Positions 53,501-61,227 of a DNA stretch of 61,227 nt are shown here, in pieces. Made by a program: the position numbers and the translations under genes. The DNA comes from Aporhodopirellula aestuarii (GTDB taxonomy: Bacteria; Planctomycetota; Planctomycetia; Pirellulales; Pirellulaceae). Location of the stretch: positions 1 through 61,227 of the forward strand of contig NZ_JAMQBK010000044.1 in the NCBI RefSeq assembly GCF_023701485.1, written 5' to 3'. The first letter of the stretch is position 1, and each line of letters starts with the position of its first letter. The notes under the pieces are model-generated. The model saw only the letters and a list, made by a program, of their open reading frames with translations, searched no databases and was not told where the DNA came from.

Positions 53501-54612
53501 GGCGATCCTCCGTTTGCTCTCTGGTTTCGCATGCTGGTCAACTGTCTGGCTAGATACGGTGCTCGCCAGAACAATACCAGTGTCGCGGCGAACTGCATCC
53601 AAAACAGTGGCCAGACACCCGCTGGTACGCGAATGAAGGGTGCAAACACGTTGCCGCCACGTGGCCAATCAGGCAGGACGTAGATCAACACGACGACCAA
53701 AAGCTGGCTCAGCCCGAAAACCTGAAAACGACGCGGCAAAAAGGGAATCAAGACAAATTGAATCCAATACGCCATCACGACTGAATCAGGCTCCAGCCGG
53801 TAGGGTCCAAAGACATCACGCCCCACAGGCCACGGTTGGCTTGCCACCAATCCCCATACGAAAAACTGAAATACCAGGTAGGCAGGAACTCTCCACCACC
53901 AATTCAAGCTTCGCATTGACGACAACGTAGATGTCTTGGAGGACTCCTTGGGATCCGCGACGGCGGCAGAGTCTGCCGATGTCGATTCGGTCGCGGGAGT
54001 CAATTTCGGTGGCGATGGTTCACATTCACCTACTCGCAGAACGACCCCACCAAAGATGAGCCCCAAAGTCATCGCGACGATAAGAACGCCGATGACAACA
54101 GGACTAATGAGCGCGAATCCCATCGAGGCCGCGCCGATCCCTGCCAACACAATATTCGCCGTTAGGATGGCGACCGCGATCGCGCCGGCGATCAACAGGA
54201 CTCGATCCGGTTCCCGGACACACTTCGTCCAGCGCAGGACCAGGACGACGAACCCTGCAAAGAACAATCCGCTGGTAAATCGCCAAAGCGTCGCGGCGAA
54301 TTGAATTTCAATGCTGTGCTTAGCTTCGATCGGCGCGAGTGGCCAGCGAACGACCGTGGGAAGACCTCCGGACGAACGAGGCGGATTCCAGATCGGGGCG
54401 ACGCTTGTGAATGGGTTTCCGGATCCCGTAATGCCGAAGGCTCCTCCGTCTCGCCACTGTTCTTTTCCCTCGTCGTAGTGGTAGATATTGCCGGTCCAAA
54501 TCGGAAACAGCAAGCACACCAATAGCCAAAGCCAAACGGCAATTAGATAAGCTCGTCGCACCAGCGGTACGCTAAGCGGTCCTTTCGTCTCGGTTCGAGA
54601 AACAGCGGTCAT
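53497..54612 (-). CDS. Multi-pass membrane protein
   Basis: 371 residues with about eight helices: one at the N-terminus, an extracytoplasmic loop with YHYDEGKEQW and WNPPRSSGG, a block of four helices, a cytoplasmic-looking Ser/Thr/Glu-rich linker (about 195-230), then three more helices. Not recognised. Its first 40 codons and leader are duplicated at 2022-2255. It overlaps the propeller gene by 4 bp, so the two are probably made together as a membrane-plus-sensor pair. Confidence 0.8.
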   Translation of the reverse strand: MTAVSRTETKGPLSVPLVRRAYLIAVWLWLLVCLLFPIWTGNIYHYDEGKEQWRDGGAFGITGSGNPFTSVAPIWNPPRSSGGLPTVVRWPLAPIEAKHSIEIQFAATLWRFTSGLFFAGFVVLVLRWTKCVREPDRVLLIAGAIAVAILTANIVLAGIGAASMGFALISPVVIGVLIVAMTLGLIFGGVVLRVGECEPSPPKLTPATESTSADSAAVADPKESSKTSTLSSMRSLNWWWRVPAYLVFQFFVWGLVASQPWPVGRDVFGPYRLEPDSVVMAYWIQFVLIPFLPRRFQVFGLSQLLVVVLIYVLPDWPRGGNVFAPFIRVPAGVWPLFWMQFAATLVLFWRAPYLARQLTSMRNQRANGGSP

Positions 54613-54693
54613 GAACTTTCAGCCTTCACGAATCGACGAAAACAGTTTAGTTCTTGTGCAGAGCCCCAAAGCAGCCGTACGCAGCGCTCCCGC
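54487..54693. repeat. Duplicated block, right copy (partner 2045-2255)
   Basis: The intact copy, covering the first codons and leader of the 53497-54612 membrane gene. Confidence 0.85.
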
Positions 54694-54743
54694 ATGACAT
54701 TTTCCTAGATCGCCGAGCGGACAAAGCCAGATAGTGTTAATCC

Positions 54744-55802
54744 TTACTGTGAAGCGACGATGACACCCCAGAGGAATAGACAAGTCAAGAATGAGTACGC
54801 CGCGTTTCGCCATGCTTGGCGATTGTTGAGCCAGCTCCATGGCCCGGTCCTTGCATGGGAAATCGCTGCCAGTGTCCCGAAGATGGGGATTCCCCAAAAT
54901 CCGATGACGATTGGCATAAAGACTCCCCAATTGTCGGTGTTTCGATTTCCTATCACGGCAAAGAGAGTGAATAGGCACACAACGGCGTAAAAGCTGAACC
55001 CGCCGAAAAGGAACACAGCAAAACCGTTTGTTCCACCCGTTCGGATCTCTTCTGCTTGGGGCGACTCGCTCGCGGGCGGCGATGGCGTCTTGACGTTTAC
55101 GTCTGACCGTCGTGTGCCGGTTGCCATGGCGTAGGCAAGCAACAGTACCGCGGCTAGGAGCAATCCCGGAAGCGGCAACATGAAATAGGCGTGCATCAGC
55201 GACAGAATCACACCGATGCAAATGACTCCCGTGGAAATCTCCCAACGTCGAAACCTTAGGTAGGCGGCGACGGCACTCGTTCCCCAAATTGCAGCATTCA
55301 AAAGTTGAATCAGCCACAGAATCGATCCAGCCAAGGCTCCCGGGCCAAAGCCGAGGGTCAGGGCTAAAACGAGCATCATCGCTGTGTAGGCAGCCGCGGA
55401 GTAAACAAGAATGGTGCGGATGACAGAAATGCTTGCAGTCGATGATTGCGGAACGCCGAATTTGTCATCAAGCAAACGGAGGCATGAGGAGACAGAAAGA
55501 ATGAATCCCGCAATCGCTCCTAAGATAGATAATGCGATTGGAATTAGCCCCAGCGAAAACACGTAAAGTGCCAAGAGCTGATTCGTACTCTGCCGGCCGC
55601 CTACCAAACCATACTCAAGGTCGTGCCTAGCTGATTCGGAAAACATCTCACCGGGATCTCCGCCTGATCCCCAAATGGCACCCTTGATCCAAGCACAGAT
55701 GAAAAGGACCACATGAATGGACACCGCCCCGATGAGCGTTGCCCAAATGATTCGAGACCAAATCGAAACGCGTGATTTGGACTGAGAGCTTTCTGGTTCC
55801 AT
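54744..55802 (-). CDS. Multi-pass membrane protein
   Basis: 352 residues from the ATG at 55802 (MEPESSQSKSRVSIWSR); an upstream TTG frame is not supported. Nine or so hydrophobic segments. A conserved-looking loop RHDLEYGLVGGRQS follows the first helix. A polar linker (TGTRRSDVNVKTPSPPASESP) separates the last three helices. No family recognised. The gene is missing from the left duplicate, where the flanking blocks are joined across its position. Confidence 0.78.
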   Translation of the reverse strand: MEPESSQSKSRVSIWSRIIWATLIGAVSIHVVLFICAWIKGAIWGSGGDPGEMFSESARHDLEYGLVGGRQSTNQLLALYVFSLGLIPIALSILGAIAGFILSVSSCLRLLDDKFGVPQSSTASISVIRTILVYSAAAYTAMMLVLALTLGFGPGALAGSILWLIQLLNAAIWGTSAVAAYLRFRRWEISTGVICIGVILSLMHAYFMLPLPGLLLAAVLLLAYAMATGTRRSDVNVKTPSPPASESPQAEEIRTGGTNGFAVFLFGGFSFYAVVCLFTLFAVIGNRNTDNWGVFMPIVIGFWGIPIFGTLAAISHARTGPWSWLNNRQAWRNAAYSFLTCLFLWGVIVASQ

Positions 55803-56040
55803 GTTTGATCTTTCAAGAAGGTTGCGGGAGACAGTTGGTTCGCAACTCTCACCCAATTTTCGGCGTGTCCGTAGGACTCCGTTGTCACAGATGAGGGATA
55901 ACGACTGCCAACAGGATTACGGTTGCAAATCCGAGCACGCCACCAACAAGCACTGCATGCGACGGTGGGAAGGCGCGCTGGTCGCTGCGCTTTGCAAGAT
56001 CCGCCAATTCGTGCTTTTCTAACTTCATGGATTATTGGGT

Positions 56041-56817
56041 TTACTGATAGAGTTGCAGGAAGAGCAGAATCAAAACGGCGAAGACGCAGACAATGGTTGT
56101 CAGGGTGCCGATGCGGATGCGATTTGGATAGGAAGCAAGCAGGTGCAGTCCACTCAACATGCCAACGATGCCGGCACCTGCCGTGATGCCGGCAAGAAAC
56201 CCCGCTATTTTGCCTGCCGCGATGAAGGTGGTCACCATGCCGGCAACGATGCAAACCGTGAGAAACATTTGGAAACCTGCGGCAGCCAACCCCGGCGACG
56301 CATTGCTATCAGCTTGCAACAATTCAACAACCTTACGGCGGTTTCGCAAAATCCAACCGATAAGCCAGTGACAGAGAAGTGTGCTACCGATCGCGCTCAA
56401 CAAAACTGTGAAAGCGATGAAGATGGTCCCCTTCACATTGGTACTGAACAAGGCTCCATAGATGAGCCAAATTACAGGCGTTATCGATGCAACTGCGAGA
56501 GACAACAAGCGACGTTGTCCTCTCGTCGCTCCACAAATCAAGCCACTTAAAGTTCCTCCTGACAACGTGCAGACGGGAAGAAAGACCAGTCCGAGCTCTA
56601 TGCTCCCGCCTTCGATGCCGAGCCAAGCGAAAAGGCCTGACTTGATTGCAATGGCGATCAGCATAAACGCAATAAATGGAACCAGGCAGCTGCCATAGAT
56701 CGATCCGACCAACGCCCCGAGTCCACGATGAAGCACCGCGGGACCTTCGGTCGGGTCGGCTCTGCGGTTTTCGCCCGCAACTCGTCCTGATTCGTAAGGA
56801 TTTAGCTTTTTTGTCAT
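56041..56817 (-). CDS. Multi-pass membrane protein, NPYEP type (copy 2)
   Basis: 258 residues starting MTKKLNPYESGRVAGENRR, the intact partner of 2438-3214 with the same length and helices. It is the first gene of an apparent minus-strand operon (56817 to 51821): NPYEP protein, two multi-pass membrane proteins and a propeller protein. Promoter site 13 lies at 56900-56928, about 80 bp upstream. Gaps of 238 and 131 bp inside the operon leave room for other promoters, but none was seen. Confidence 0.88.
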   Translation of the reverse strand: MTKKLNPYESGRVAGENRRADPTEGPAVLHRGLGALVGSIYGSCLVPFIAFMLIAIAIKSGLFAWLGIEGGSIELGLVFLPVCTLSGGTLSGLICGATRGQRRLLSLAVASITPVIWLIYGALFSTNVKGTIFIAFTVLLSAIGSTLLCHWLIGWILRNRRKVVELLQADSNASPGLAAAGFQMFLTVCIVAGMVTTFIAAGKIAGFLAGITAGAGIVGMLSGLHLLASYPNRIRIGTLTTIVCVFAVLILLFLQLYQ

Positions 56818-56848
56818 GTTATGATCGGGCGAGAGGTCTAGCTCAGTA
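56041..56848. repeat. Duplicated block, right copy (partner 2438-3245)
   Basis: About 800 bp aligned with the left copy. The right copy keeps the upstream promoter motif (site 13); the left copy loses homology just before it. Confidence 0.85.
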
Positions 56849-56899
56849 AGAAGAATCGTGGCGGAAAAGAAAGGCTTCCGAACTCGCTCATATGTATCT

Positions 56900-56928
56900 A
56901 GCGGGCAGTTACCATCCTGATGACGAAC
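56900..56928 (-). promoter_or_regulatory. Shared ECF-type promoter motif, site 13
   Basis: Minus strand: TTCGTCATC, 14 bases, CCGCTAGATACATATG. Drives the NPYEP gene and probably the whole operon after it. It faces away from site 14, 113 bp apart. Confidence 0.65.
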
Positions 56929-57040
56929 ATTCCCACGGAATATCGATTATCGGCAAGATGTTCGCTAGGAACCCATTTTGCGACCGCGGTCTCGGGCCTC
57001 CAACCCGTTGGGATGCTATGCCAAAATATGCCAAGTATGC

Positions 57041-57080
57041 GCGTCATGATGCGACCGCGGCACCGCTCAGTAGATAGTAC
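57041..57080 (+). promoter_or_regulatory. Shared ECF-type promoter motif, site 14 (DUF1349-thioredoxin)
   Basis: GCGTCATG, 14 bases, CCGCTCAGTAGATAGTAC. About 30-45 nt upstream of the ATG at 57110. Nearly the same promoter and leader are found at site 12. Confidence 0.7.
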
Positions 57081-57109
57081 TAACGACCACCACCACGAGG
57101 ACCACCAAA

Positions 57110-58663
57110 ATGAAGCGATTACTTGCTGCGGGATTAGTTGTTGTTCTGTCGATACTCTCGGCGACTGCCGCCGATTCGCTGTACGGGACAATCGACGGTT
57201 GGGGGCAAATGGTGGATCCAGACGGAGATTGCCGTTTTGAGATTGGTGACGACTCTGTCACAGTGACATTCGGCCCAGGGGCTCACGGGCTGGATGCTGA
57301 AGGAAACCGCATGAATGCCCCACGTGTGCTGCGTTCAGTCAGCGGTGACTTTTCGGCTTCAACGGTCGTCCACGGAAATCTTCCGCTGCCGGAACTGCCC
57401 TACGCCTATGTCAGCGGCGGGTTGGTGCTGATGCAGGACCCGAAAAACTACATTCGCTTGGAACGTGCCAGCTTTATTCGCCGAGGTAAGAAATCCTACT
57501 ACACCAACTTTGAGCAGCGAATCGACGCCAAGCGAACGCGGATGGGCAAGTTTGTTGATTTCCCGCTGGATGCCGAGCGTGATGTCGAATTACGTTTGGA
57601 AGTGGTCGGCGAAACCGTGCGAGCACTTGTCCGCCACGTCGGCGAGGGCTGGCACGAATTGGGCACGGCGAAGATTACGGCCGGGCAGACGTTGCAAACA
57701 GGAGTCTCAGGGGTCAAAACGACCCCCGATGAAGTCAAAGTCACTTTCTCGCAATTCCGGCTCGATCGAGATGACAGAGTAGAGGCAGAGGAGAGCTCTA
57801 AAATCGACCTGTCGCAACCCGCGAAAACCGTTGCACTACCGAGGATACCGAACTCGGCATTGATGAAGCTGCTGCCGAAGCTGAATGCATTGCAGACTCG
57901 GTCCAACAATGCGGATGAAATGTCTGACGAAGAAGTGGATCAACTGATCATGGATGCCAAAGAGCTTGCCAGCGAAAAGGTCGACGGTCTTCCTGCACCC
58001 TTGGGAGTTGCAATAGCCAAGGGCTTGGCCGGCAGTCTGCAGCAGGCATCGAAGCCAAAAGCAGCGGTTCGGGTCTACCGAGAATTCGCCGAACTTTTGG
58101 TCGAACTTGATGGCGAGGAGGGAGACAATAAAGCGTCGATTGCTAGCTTGCGATCACTCGCCGATAAAATGGAGACACAGATCGAGCTGATCGGTAAGCC
58201 AATCGTCGTCAATGGAAAATTGTTTAGCGGTGAATCGGTTGTCTGGACGGACTATGTAGGAAAGGTGGTACTCGTCGACTTTTGGGCGTCGTGGTGTGGG
58301 CCATGTCGACGGGAGATTCCCAACATCAAGGCGCAATACGAGGCTTATCACGATCAAGGTTTTGAAGTGCTCGGCATTTGTTTGGACCGCGACCGTGAGA
58401 AGGCGGAAGAGTACATCGAGTCAGCGGAGATTCCTTGGTCATCGATCTATGATCAAGACGCGGACGGCGAATCGATGGCCAAGCGATACGAGATCACGGC
58501 GATTCCAACCGCAATTTTGGTGGATCAAGAAGGGACGATCATTTCGTTCGACGCCCGTGGTGAGACGCTGCCGAAGCTTCTTACGAAACTGTTTCCTGCG
58601 ACTGATCGGCCAGAAAGCGATCGGCAACCGCCTGCGTTAAGGACAGAGCATTCATCGAAGTAG
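57110..58663 (+). CDS. Secreted DUF1349-like protein with C-terminal TlpA-type thioredoxin domain
   Basis: 517 residues; GAGGA precedes the ATG and a signal peptide (LLAAGLVVVLSILSATAADS) follows it. Residues 25-215 form the DUF1349-like beta domain (YVSGGLVLMQDPKNYIRLERAS, RALVRHVGEGWHELG). A helical linker follows (about 240-365), then a TlpA/ResA-like thioredoxin domain with the redox pair in WASWCGPCR (Cys396 and Cys399), the cis-Pro region EITAIPTAILVD, and EVLGICLDRDREKAEEYI. Secreted TlpA-like proteins reduce disulfides outside the cytoplasm; no CcdA-type electron donor is nearby. Paralogue of 33513-34634, which lacks the thioredoxin part. Confidence 0.92.
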   Translation: MKRLLAAGLVVVLSILSATAADSLYGTIDGWGQMVDPDGDCRFEIGDDSVTVTFGPGAHGLDAEGNRMNAPRVLRSVSGDFSASTVVHGNLPLPELPYAYVSGGLVLMQDPKNYIRLERASFIRRGKKSYYTNFEQRIDAKRTRMGKFVDFPLDAERDVELRLEVVGETVRALVRHVGEGWHELGTAKITAGQTLQTGVSGVKTTPDEVKVTFSQFRLDRDDRVEAEESSKIDLSQPAKTVALPRIPNSALMKLLPKLNALQTRSNNADEMSDEEVDQLIMDAKELASEKVDGLPAPLGVAIAKGLAGSLQQASKPKAAVRVYREFAELLVELDGEEGDNKASIASLRSLADKMETQIELIGKPIVVNGKLFSGESVVWTDYVGKVVLVDFWASWCGPCRREIPNIKAQYEAYHDQGFEVLGICLDRDREKAEEYIESAEIPWSSIYDQDADGESMAKRYEITAIPTAILVDQEGTIISFDARGETLPKLLTKLFPATDRPESDRQPPALRTEHSSK

Positions 58664-58697
58664 TAAGTGAATCACCCACAACCAAACATGAAATTCC

Positions 58698-59222
58698 ATG
58701 ATCGAAGATGTGTTGTTACTGGCACTACGGTTAACATTCCTACTCGCGGTGTTTGGAGTCGCGGCTGTCTTTCACCGCTGCCATCGATTCGTTTTGAAAC
58801 AGTCCAAATTGCATCTCCTGCCAAGGATACAAAGGTATTCTTGGGCGCTGCCTCCGATCGAGCCTTCCACCGCAAACCGATTCGGCTTGACGAAGACGCG
58901 ACTGAAATGGGTGGCCGGTTGGTATCTTTCTGGATTGGTCATTGGTGTCGTCGTCGGTCTGCTGCTCAGCTTTGCGGGAGTGTTCCTGCTGTTCTGGGGC
59001 TTCGACACGATTGATTCGCTAATATCAGGGCGACGTGCAACGGGGAAGCATTCGGGCGCGAGCTACGATCCGGTCGGAAACGCTGCCCATGGCATCACCA
59101 TGATGCTGATTACCCTCATAGTAGCCTCCCCATTCTTGATCTCGTCTGTAACGATTAGCGTATCCATCGCACATGCGATTGTGTCAAGTCCGGCGCGACT
59201 GAACGACGCAGGTCGTGAATGA
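58698..59222 (+). CDS. Membrane protein
   Basis: 174 residues starting MIEDVLLLALRLTFLLAVFG. Helices at about 4-24, 73-100 (YLSGLVIGVVVGLLLSFAGVFLLFW) and 130-160. A polar loop lies between. No family recognised. It lies 34 bp after the thioredoxin fusion gene and its stop overlaps the start of the decayed HEAT gene, so all three were probably one transcript. Confidence 0.72.
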   Translation: MIEDVLLLALRLTFLLAVFGVAAVFHRCHRFVLKQSKLHLLPRIQRYSWALPPIEPSTANRFGLTKTRLKWVAGWYLSGLVIGVVVGLLLSFAGVFLLFWGFDTIDSLISGRRATGKHSGASYDPVGNAAHGITMMLITLIVASPFLISSVTISVSIAHAIVSSPARLNDAGRE

Positions 59223-59777
59223 TGCGCCGAAAAGAGCAGCTCGCCGAGTTTAGAGCGGATGCGATAGTTGCAATCCCCGATTTGGTCGACATACTGCGTA
59301 GCAGGCCGATGACGCAACTGTCGCTAACGGCACTTCGATCCGGGCCAGGACGAGACCGTTTCAATTCTGACCAGCAAGCTATGCGGCAAGAACGAAGGCA
59401 TTCAATTACATACCATTTCGGTACTCGGTTTGTTTCAAAGCGAAAGGCAAACAGCGATCGAAGCACTCGAAGCGATGCCTGATCGGCTAACCCGAAAATC
59501 TCATCGTGGGACGCGTACGCCCTTAGGATGATTGCTCCAACAACGCACTCGCTTGTGCCGGCTATTCCGGTACTTGCCGAAACGCTTGGAGATCCGAAGA
59601 CGAGGCATCGCCAATAAGCTGAACGTCCTAAGCGATCTCGCATCCATCGGGCCAGAAGTAAAGACAGCAGTGACCGCAATCGTGACGGCGATTAGACGAG
59701 GAGAGTTGAGGAAGAACGGTGAGACCGCATACTTGAACGAGATCAGTCCCGATGCATCCGTGGAAACCGAAAACTGA
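59219..59777 (+). pseudogene. Frame-shifted HEAT-repeat gene
   Basis: HEAT-like segments run on in order but in changing frames: MMRRKEQLAEFRADAIVAIP (frame from 59219), then DETVSILTSKLCGKN and SVLGLFQSERQTAIEALEAM (next frame, about 59350-59500), then DAYALRMIAPTTHSLVPAIP (about 59512-59595), then KLNVLSDLASIGPEVKTAVT to a stop at 59777. At least three frame shifts separate them. The ATG overlaps the preceding stop (ATGA). The original protein was about 185 residues. Confidence 0.75.
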
Positions 59778-59794
59778 CGATGAGGACTCACACA

Positions 59795-60058
59795 ATGACA
59801 ATCAGTGATGGGGAAACCCGTGCTGGCTGTGCAGCAACAATCGCCTGGTCGTTGCTTTGTGGTTTCGCCTTGGCGGCTTTGTTCGCTGCCGGAATATTTG
59901 GGATTGCCTACCTGTTTCCGAATACAGAACTTTTAGTAACCCCAACCGCACATGGTGCCTACGGTGTGCCACCTGGTTCGTACGTGTTGCTGTTTGGAAC
60001 TCCGATACTGTTTCTGGTTGGAATTCTCATCGGTGCCGCGATCGCCTCAAGTCGATGA
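59795..60058 (+). CDS. Small two-helix membrane protein
   Basis: 87 residues starting MTISDGETRAGCAATIAW; GAGGA eight bases upstream favours this ATG over the one at 59780. Two helices (LLCGFALAALFAAGIFGIAYLF and VLLFGTPILFLVGILIGAAI) joined by a loop with PTAHGAYGVPPGS. Not recognised. Confidence 0.65.
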   Translation: MTISDGETRAGCAATIAWSLLCGFALAALFAAGIFGIAYLFPNTELLVTPTAHGAYGVPPGSYVLLFGTPILFLVGILIGAAIASSR

Positions 60059-60137
60059 ACTAGGAATAGGTTTCATTCAAAAAACTGCGCAAGCCGTTCT
60101 TCGTAAAATCGACAATGTGCCTTGCAATACGCGGTTG

Positions 60138-60413
60138 TCAAGCTACTGACTTTCGCAAATGCGCGGGCCGACACGCCACGCGTTCAAACGAGTGACCGCC
60201 TGTTGGCAATTGTGATCTTTCAAGAGAATCTGTGTGATAAAACATCCAGACCACGATCATGAGATTGTAGATTCGATCGCGATAACCATGACCGATCGAA
60301 ACGCAAATGGCGAGAACTTCGGTTTTGGGCAGCAGCAGATCAAGGCAGAGTGATTTGGTCGATCGCAGTTTGCTTTGAACATCTGCTGGCAAATCGGTAA
60401 ACTGATTCTTCAC
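60138..60413 (-). CDS. Hypothetical small protein
   Basis: 91 residues from a GTG at 60413. The perfect AGGAGG seven bases upstream is the reason to believe in it and to choose this start. The sequence (KNQFTDLPADVQSKLRSTKS, LICVSIGHGYRDRIYNLMIVVW-like core) shows no family or membrane helix beyond one short hydrophobic run. Confidence is limited because nothing else supports it. Confidence 0.4.
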   Translation of the reverse strand: MKNQFTDLPADVQSKLRSTKSLCLDLLLPKTEVLAICVSIGHGYRDRIYNLMIVVWMFYHTDSLERSQLPTGGHSFERVACRPAHLRKSVA

Positions 60414-60686
60414 GGTGAAGCCTCCTGGGAGTAGTGATGTAGACAACCACCATTTCAAAGAAACTTCGCCGTGATTTCAAATCCAGATCGGCACTCAAGA
60501 TGCTGAACGCTGTCGCATCATATTTGCTAGCACTAGGGGTTGAGGGATTCACCCGCCGCATCAACAACTTGTTGATCCGATAGGCTTACGCCCATGCCAT
60601 TCGTGTCCGACACCTTTTTGCCCACGTGGGGCGGTGTTTGACCACGACATACACGCAAGTGGTGTGAGAACCTTACTATTAGGCAA

Positions 60687-61016
60687 TCACTCAGAAAACG
60701 CGGCGTCGAATCTGTGGTGGCATCGCGGGCAAATTCGCGTCCCTTTCGACGAAACGCGTCCGCACTTTGGGCAATCTTTGAGTTTGACAGGTTCTTGCCG
60801 ATCAGGGTTTACGTGAGCCCCGCCAAGCAGGGCCAAAACAGGTACGGTCGCGATCAGCAACAAGACCGACAGACATACCCAGGCCGTGTCAAAAACGGTG
60901 AAGGCGATAGTGGCCACCACAACTGCTCCAGTGATTAGTCCTGCAGGAGTTGCGATCACGATCAAGGCGATTCCTAGGCAACCACCTGGCGGCCCAACGC
61001 CGTAATTATGGCTCAT
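60687..61016 (-). CDS. Membrane protein with C-terminal zinc ribbon
   Basis: 109 residues from the ATG at 61016 (MSHNYGVGPPGG). Two helices (GIALIVIATPAGLITGAVVV and VCLSVLLLIATVPVLALLGG) are followed by a basic stretch and a zinc ribbon with two CPxC knuckles: DCPKCGRVSSKGTRICPRCHHRF. Such ribbons usually bind one zinc and mediate protein or nucleic-acid contacts at the cytoplasmic face. Unlinked to neighbours. Confidence 0.75.
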   Translation of the reverse strand: MSHNYGVGPPGGCLGIALIVIATPAGLITGAVVVATIAFTVFDTAWVCLSVLLLIATVPVLALLGGAHVNPDRQEPVKLKDCPKCGRVSSKGTRICPRCHHRFDAAFSE

Positions 61017-61129
61017 CCGACTGACGGGTGCGCGAGGCTGAGTGCGATCGAAAGTTCGGCATATGGAGGTAAAAGCGTGGACATGCCATCTTTCAAGGAG
61101 ATTTCTCACGTCTTCTTTGAAAAACGCAC

Positions 61130-61227
61130 ATGTCCACCACCTTGTTGTATCAGTCCTTTGGCATCCGTGGCTACCGGCAGACCCGGATCGAGTGCACCGG
61201 AGGTGTTACGCGATTTCATGTCCAGCC
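61130..61227 (+). CDS. ISL3-family transposase, N-terminus (cut by window end)
   Basis: 32 complete codons before the end of the window, starting MSTTLLYQSFGIRGYRQTRI. ISL3-family transposases commonly begin MSTSLLYHxFGIRGYxYxRT, so the match is good though short. Upstream sequence (61017-61129) should contain the left end of the element, but I could not define the inverted repeat without the other end. Confidence 0.65.
   Translation, partial: MSTTLLYQSFGIRGYRQTRIECTGGVTRFHVQ

Noticed and set aside
54619..55317. Minus-strand open frame sharing a C-terminal peptide with a frame at 2175-2651
   Set aside because: The shared peptide is only the duplicated noncoding leader; the rest runs in the wrong frame through the 54744-55802 gene.

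Overview
The window looks like accessory chromosome from a planctomycete of the Rhodopirellula/Pirellula type. The signs are several very long Ser/Thr kinases fused to a membrane segment and WD40 propellers, ECF sigma factors beside those kinases, PVC-style secreted WD40, HEAT and leucine-rich-repeat proteins, lipoproteins, and many small membrane proteins starting with an Asn-Pro-Tyr-x-Pro motif. No rRNA, tRNA or CRISPR array was seen.

Layout. 1-1852 is an IS1380-type insertion sequence. 1853-3245 holds a shortened second copy of a block found again at 54487-56848. 3289-7783 carries a secreted WD40 protein and an atypical kinase flanked by a 72-bp inverted repeat. 8884-11601 holds a sulfotransferase and a cytochrome P450, convergent. 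11602-14360 is gene-poor, with a remnant of a phage terminase and three small genes. 14361-27130 (all minus strand) has two receptor-like kinases separated by a tightly overlapping run of small membrane or lipoprotein genes. 27283-30548 (plus) starts with an ECF sigma factor divergent from the second kinase and continues with coupled membrane genes. 30635-43969 holds a secreted WD40 protein divergent from a second ECF sigma factor, then a secreted DUF1349-like protein, a third receptor kinase interrupted by one in-frame TGA, a HEAT protein, membrane proteins and lipoproteins. 44049-51763 carries a leucine-rich-repeat protein, small membrane proteins including a flotillin N-terminal domain, an acyltransferase-like protein and a large anchored propeller protein. 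51821-56817 (minus) is a membrane-protein operon ending in a propeller protein. 57110-61227 has a DUF1349-thioredoxin fusion, membrane genes, a decayed HEAT gene and the start of an ISL3-type transposase.

Main result. Fourteen sites share one bipartite motif, GTCAT(C/G)-N14 or N15-(C/A)CGCT followed by an A/T-rich AATA-like stretch. Every site lies between genes and points at a nearby gene. The targets include both ECF sigma genes, three large kinases, a secreted WD40 protein, the leucine-rich-repeat protein, the DUF1349 proteins and several membrane operons. The layout fits an ECF-type promoter, so I propose that one or both local ECF sigma factors drive a single regulon of kinases, propeller sensors and envelope proteins, with autoregulation at the 27178-27283 divergent promoter. 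The sigma assignment is inference; the motif itself is read directly from the sequence.
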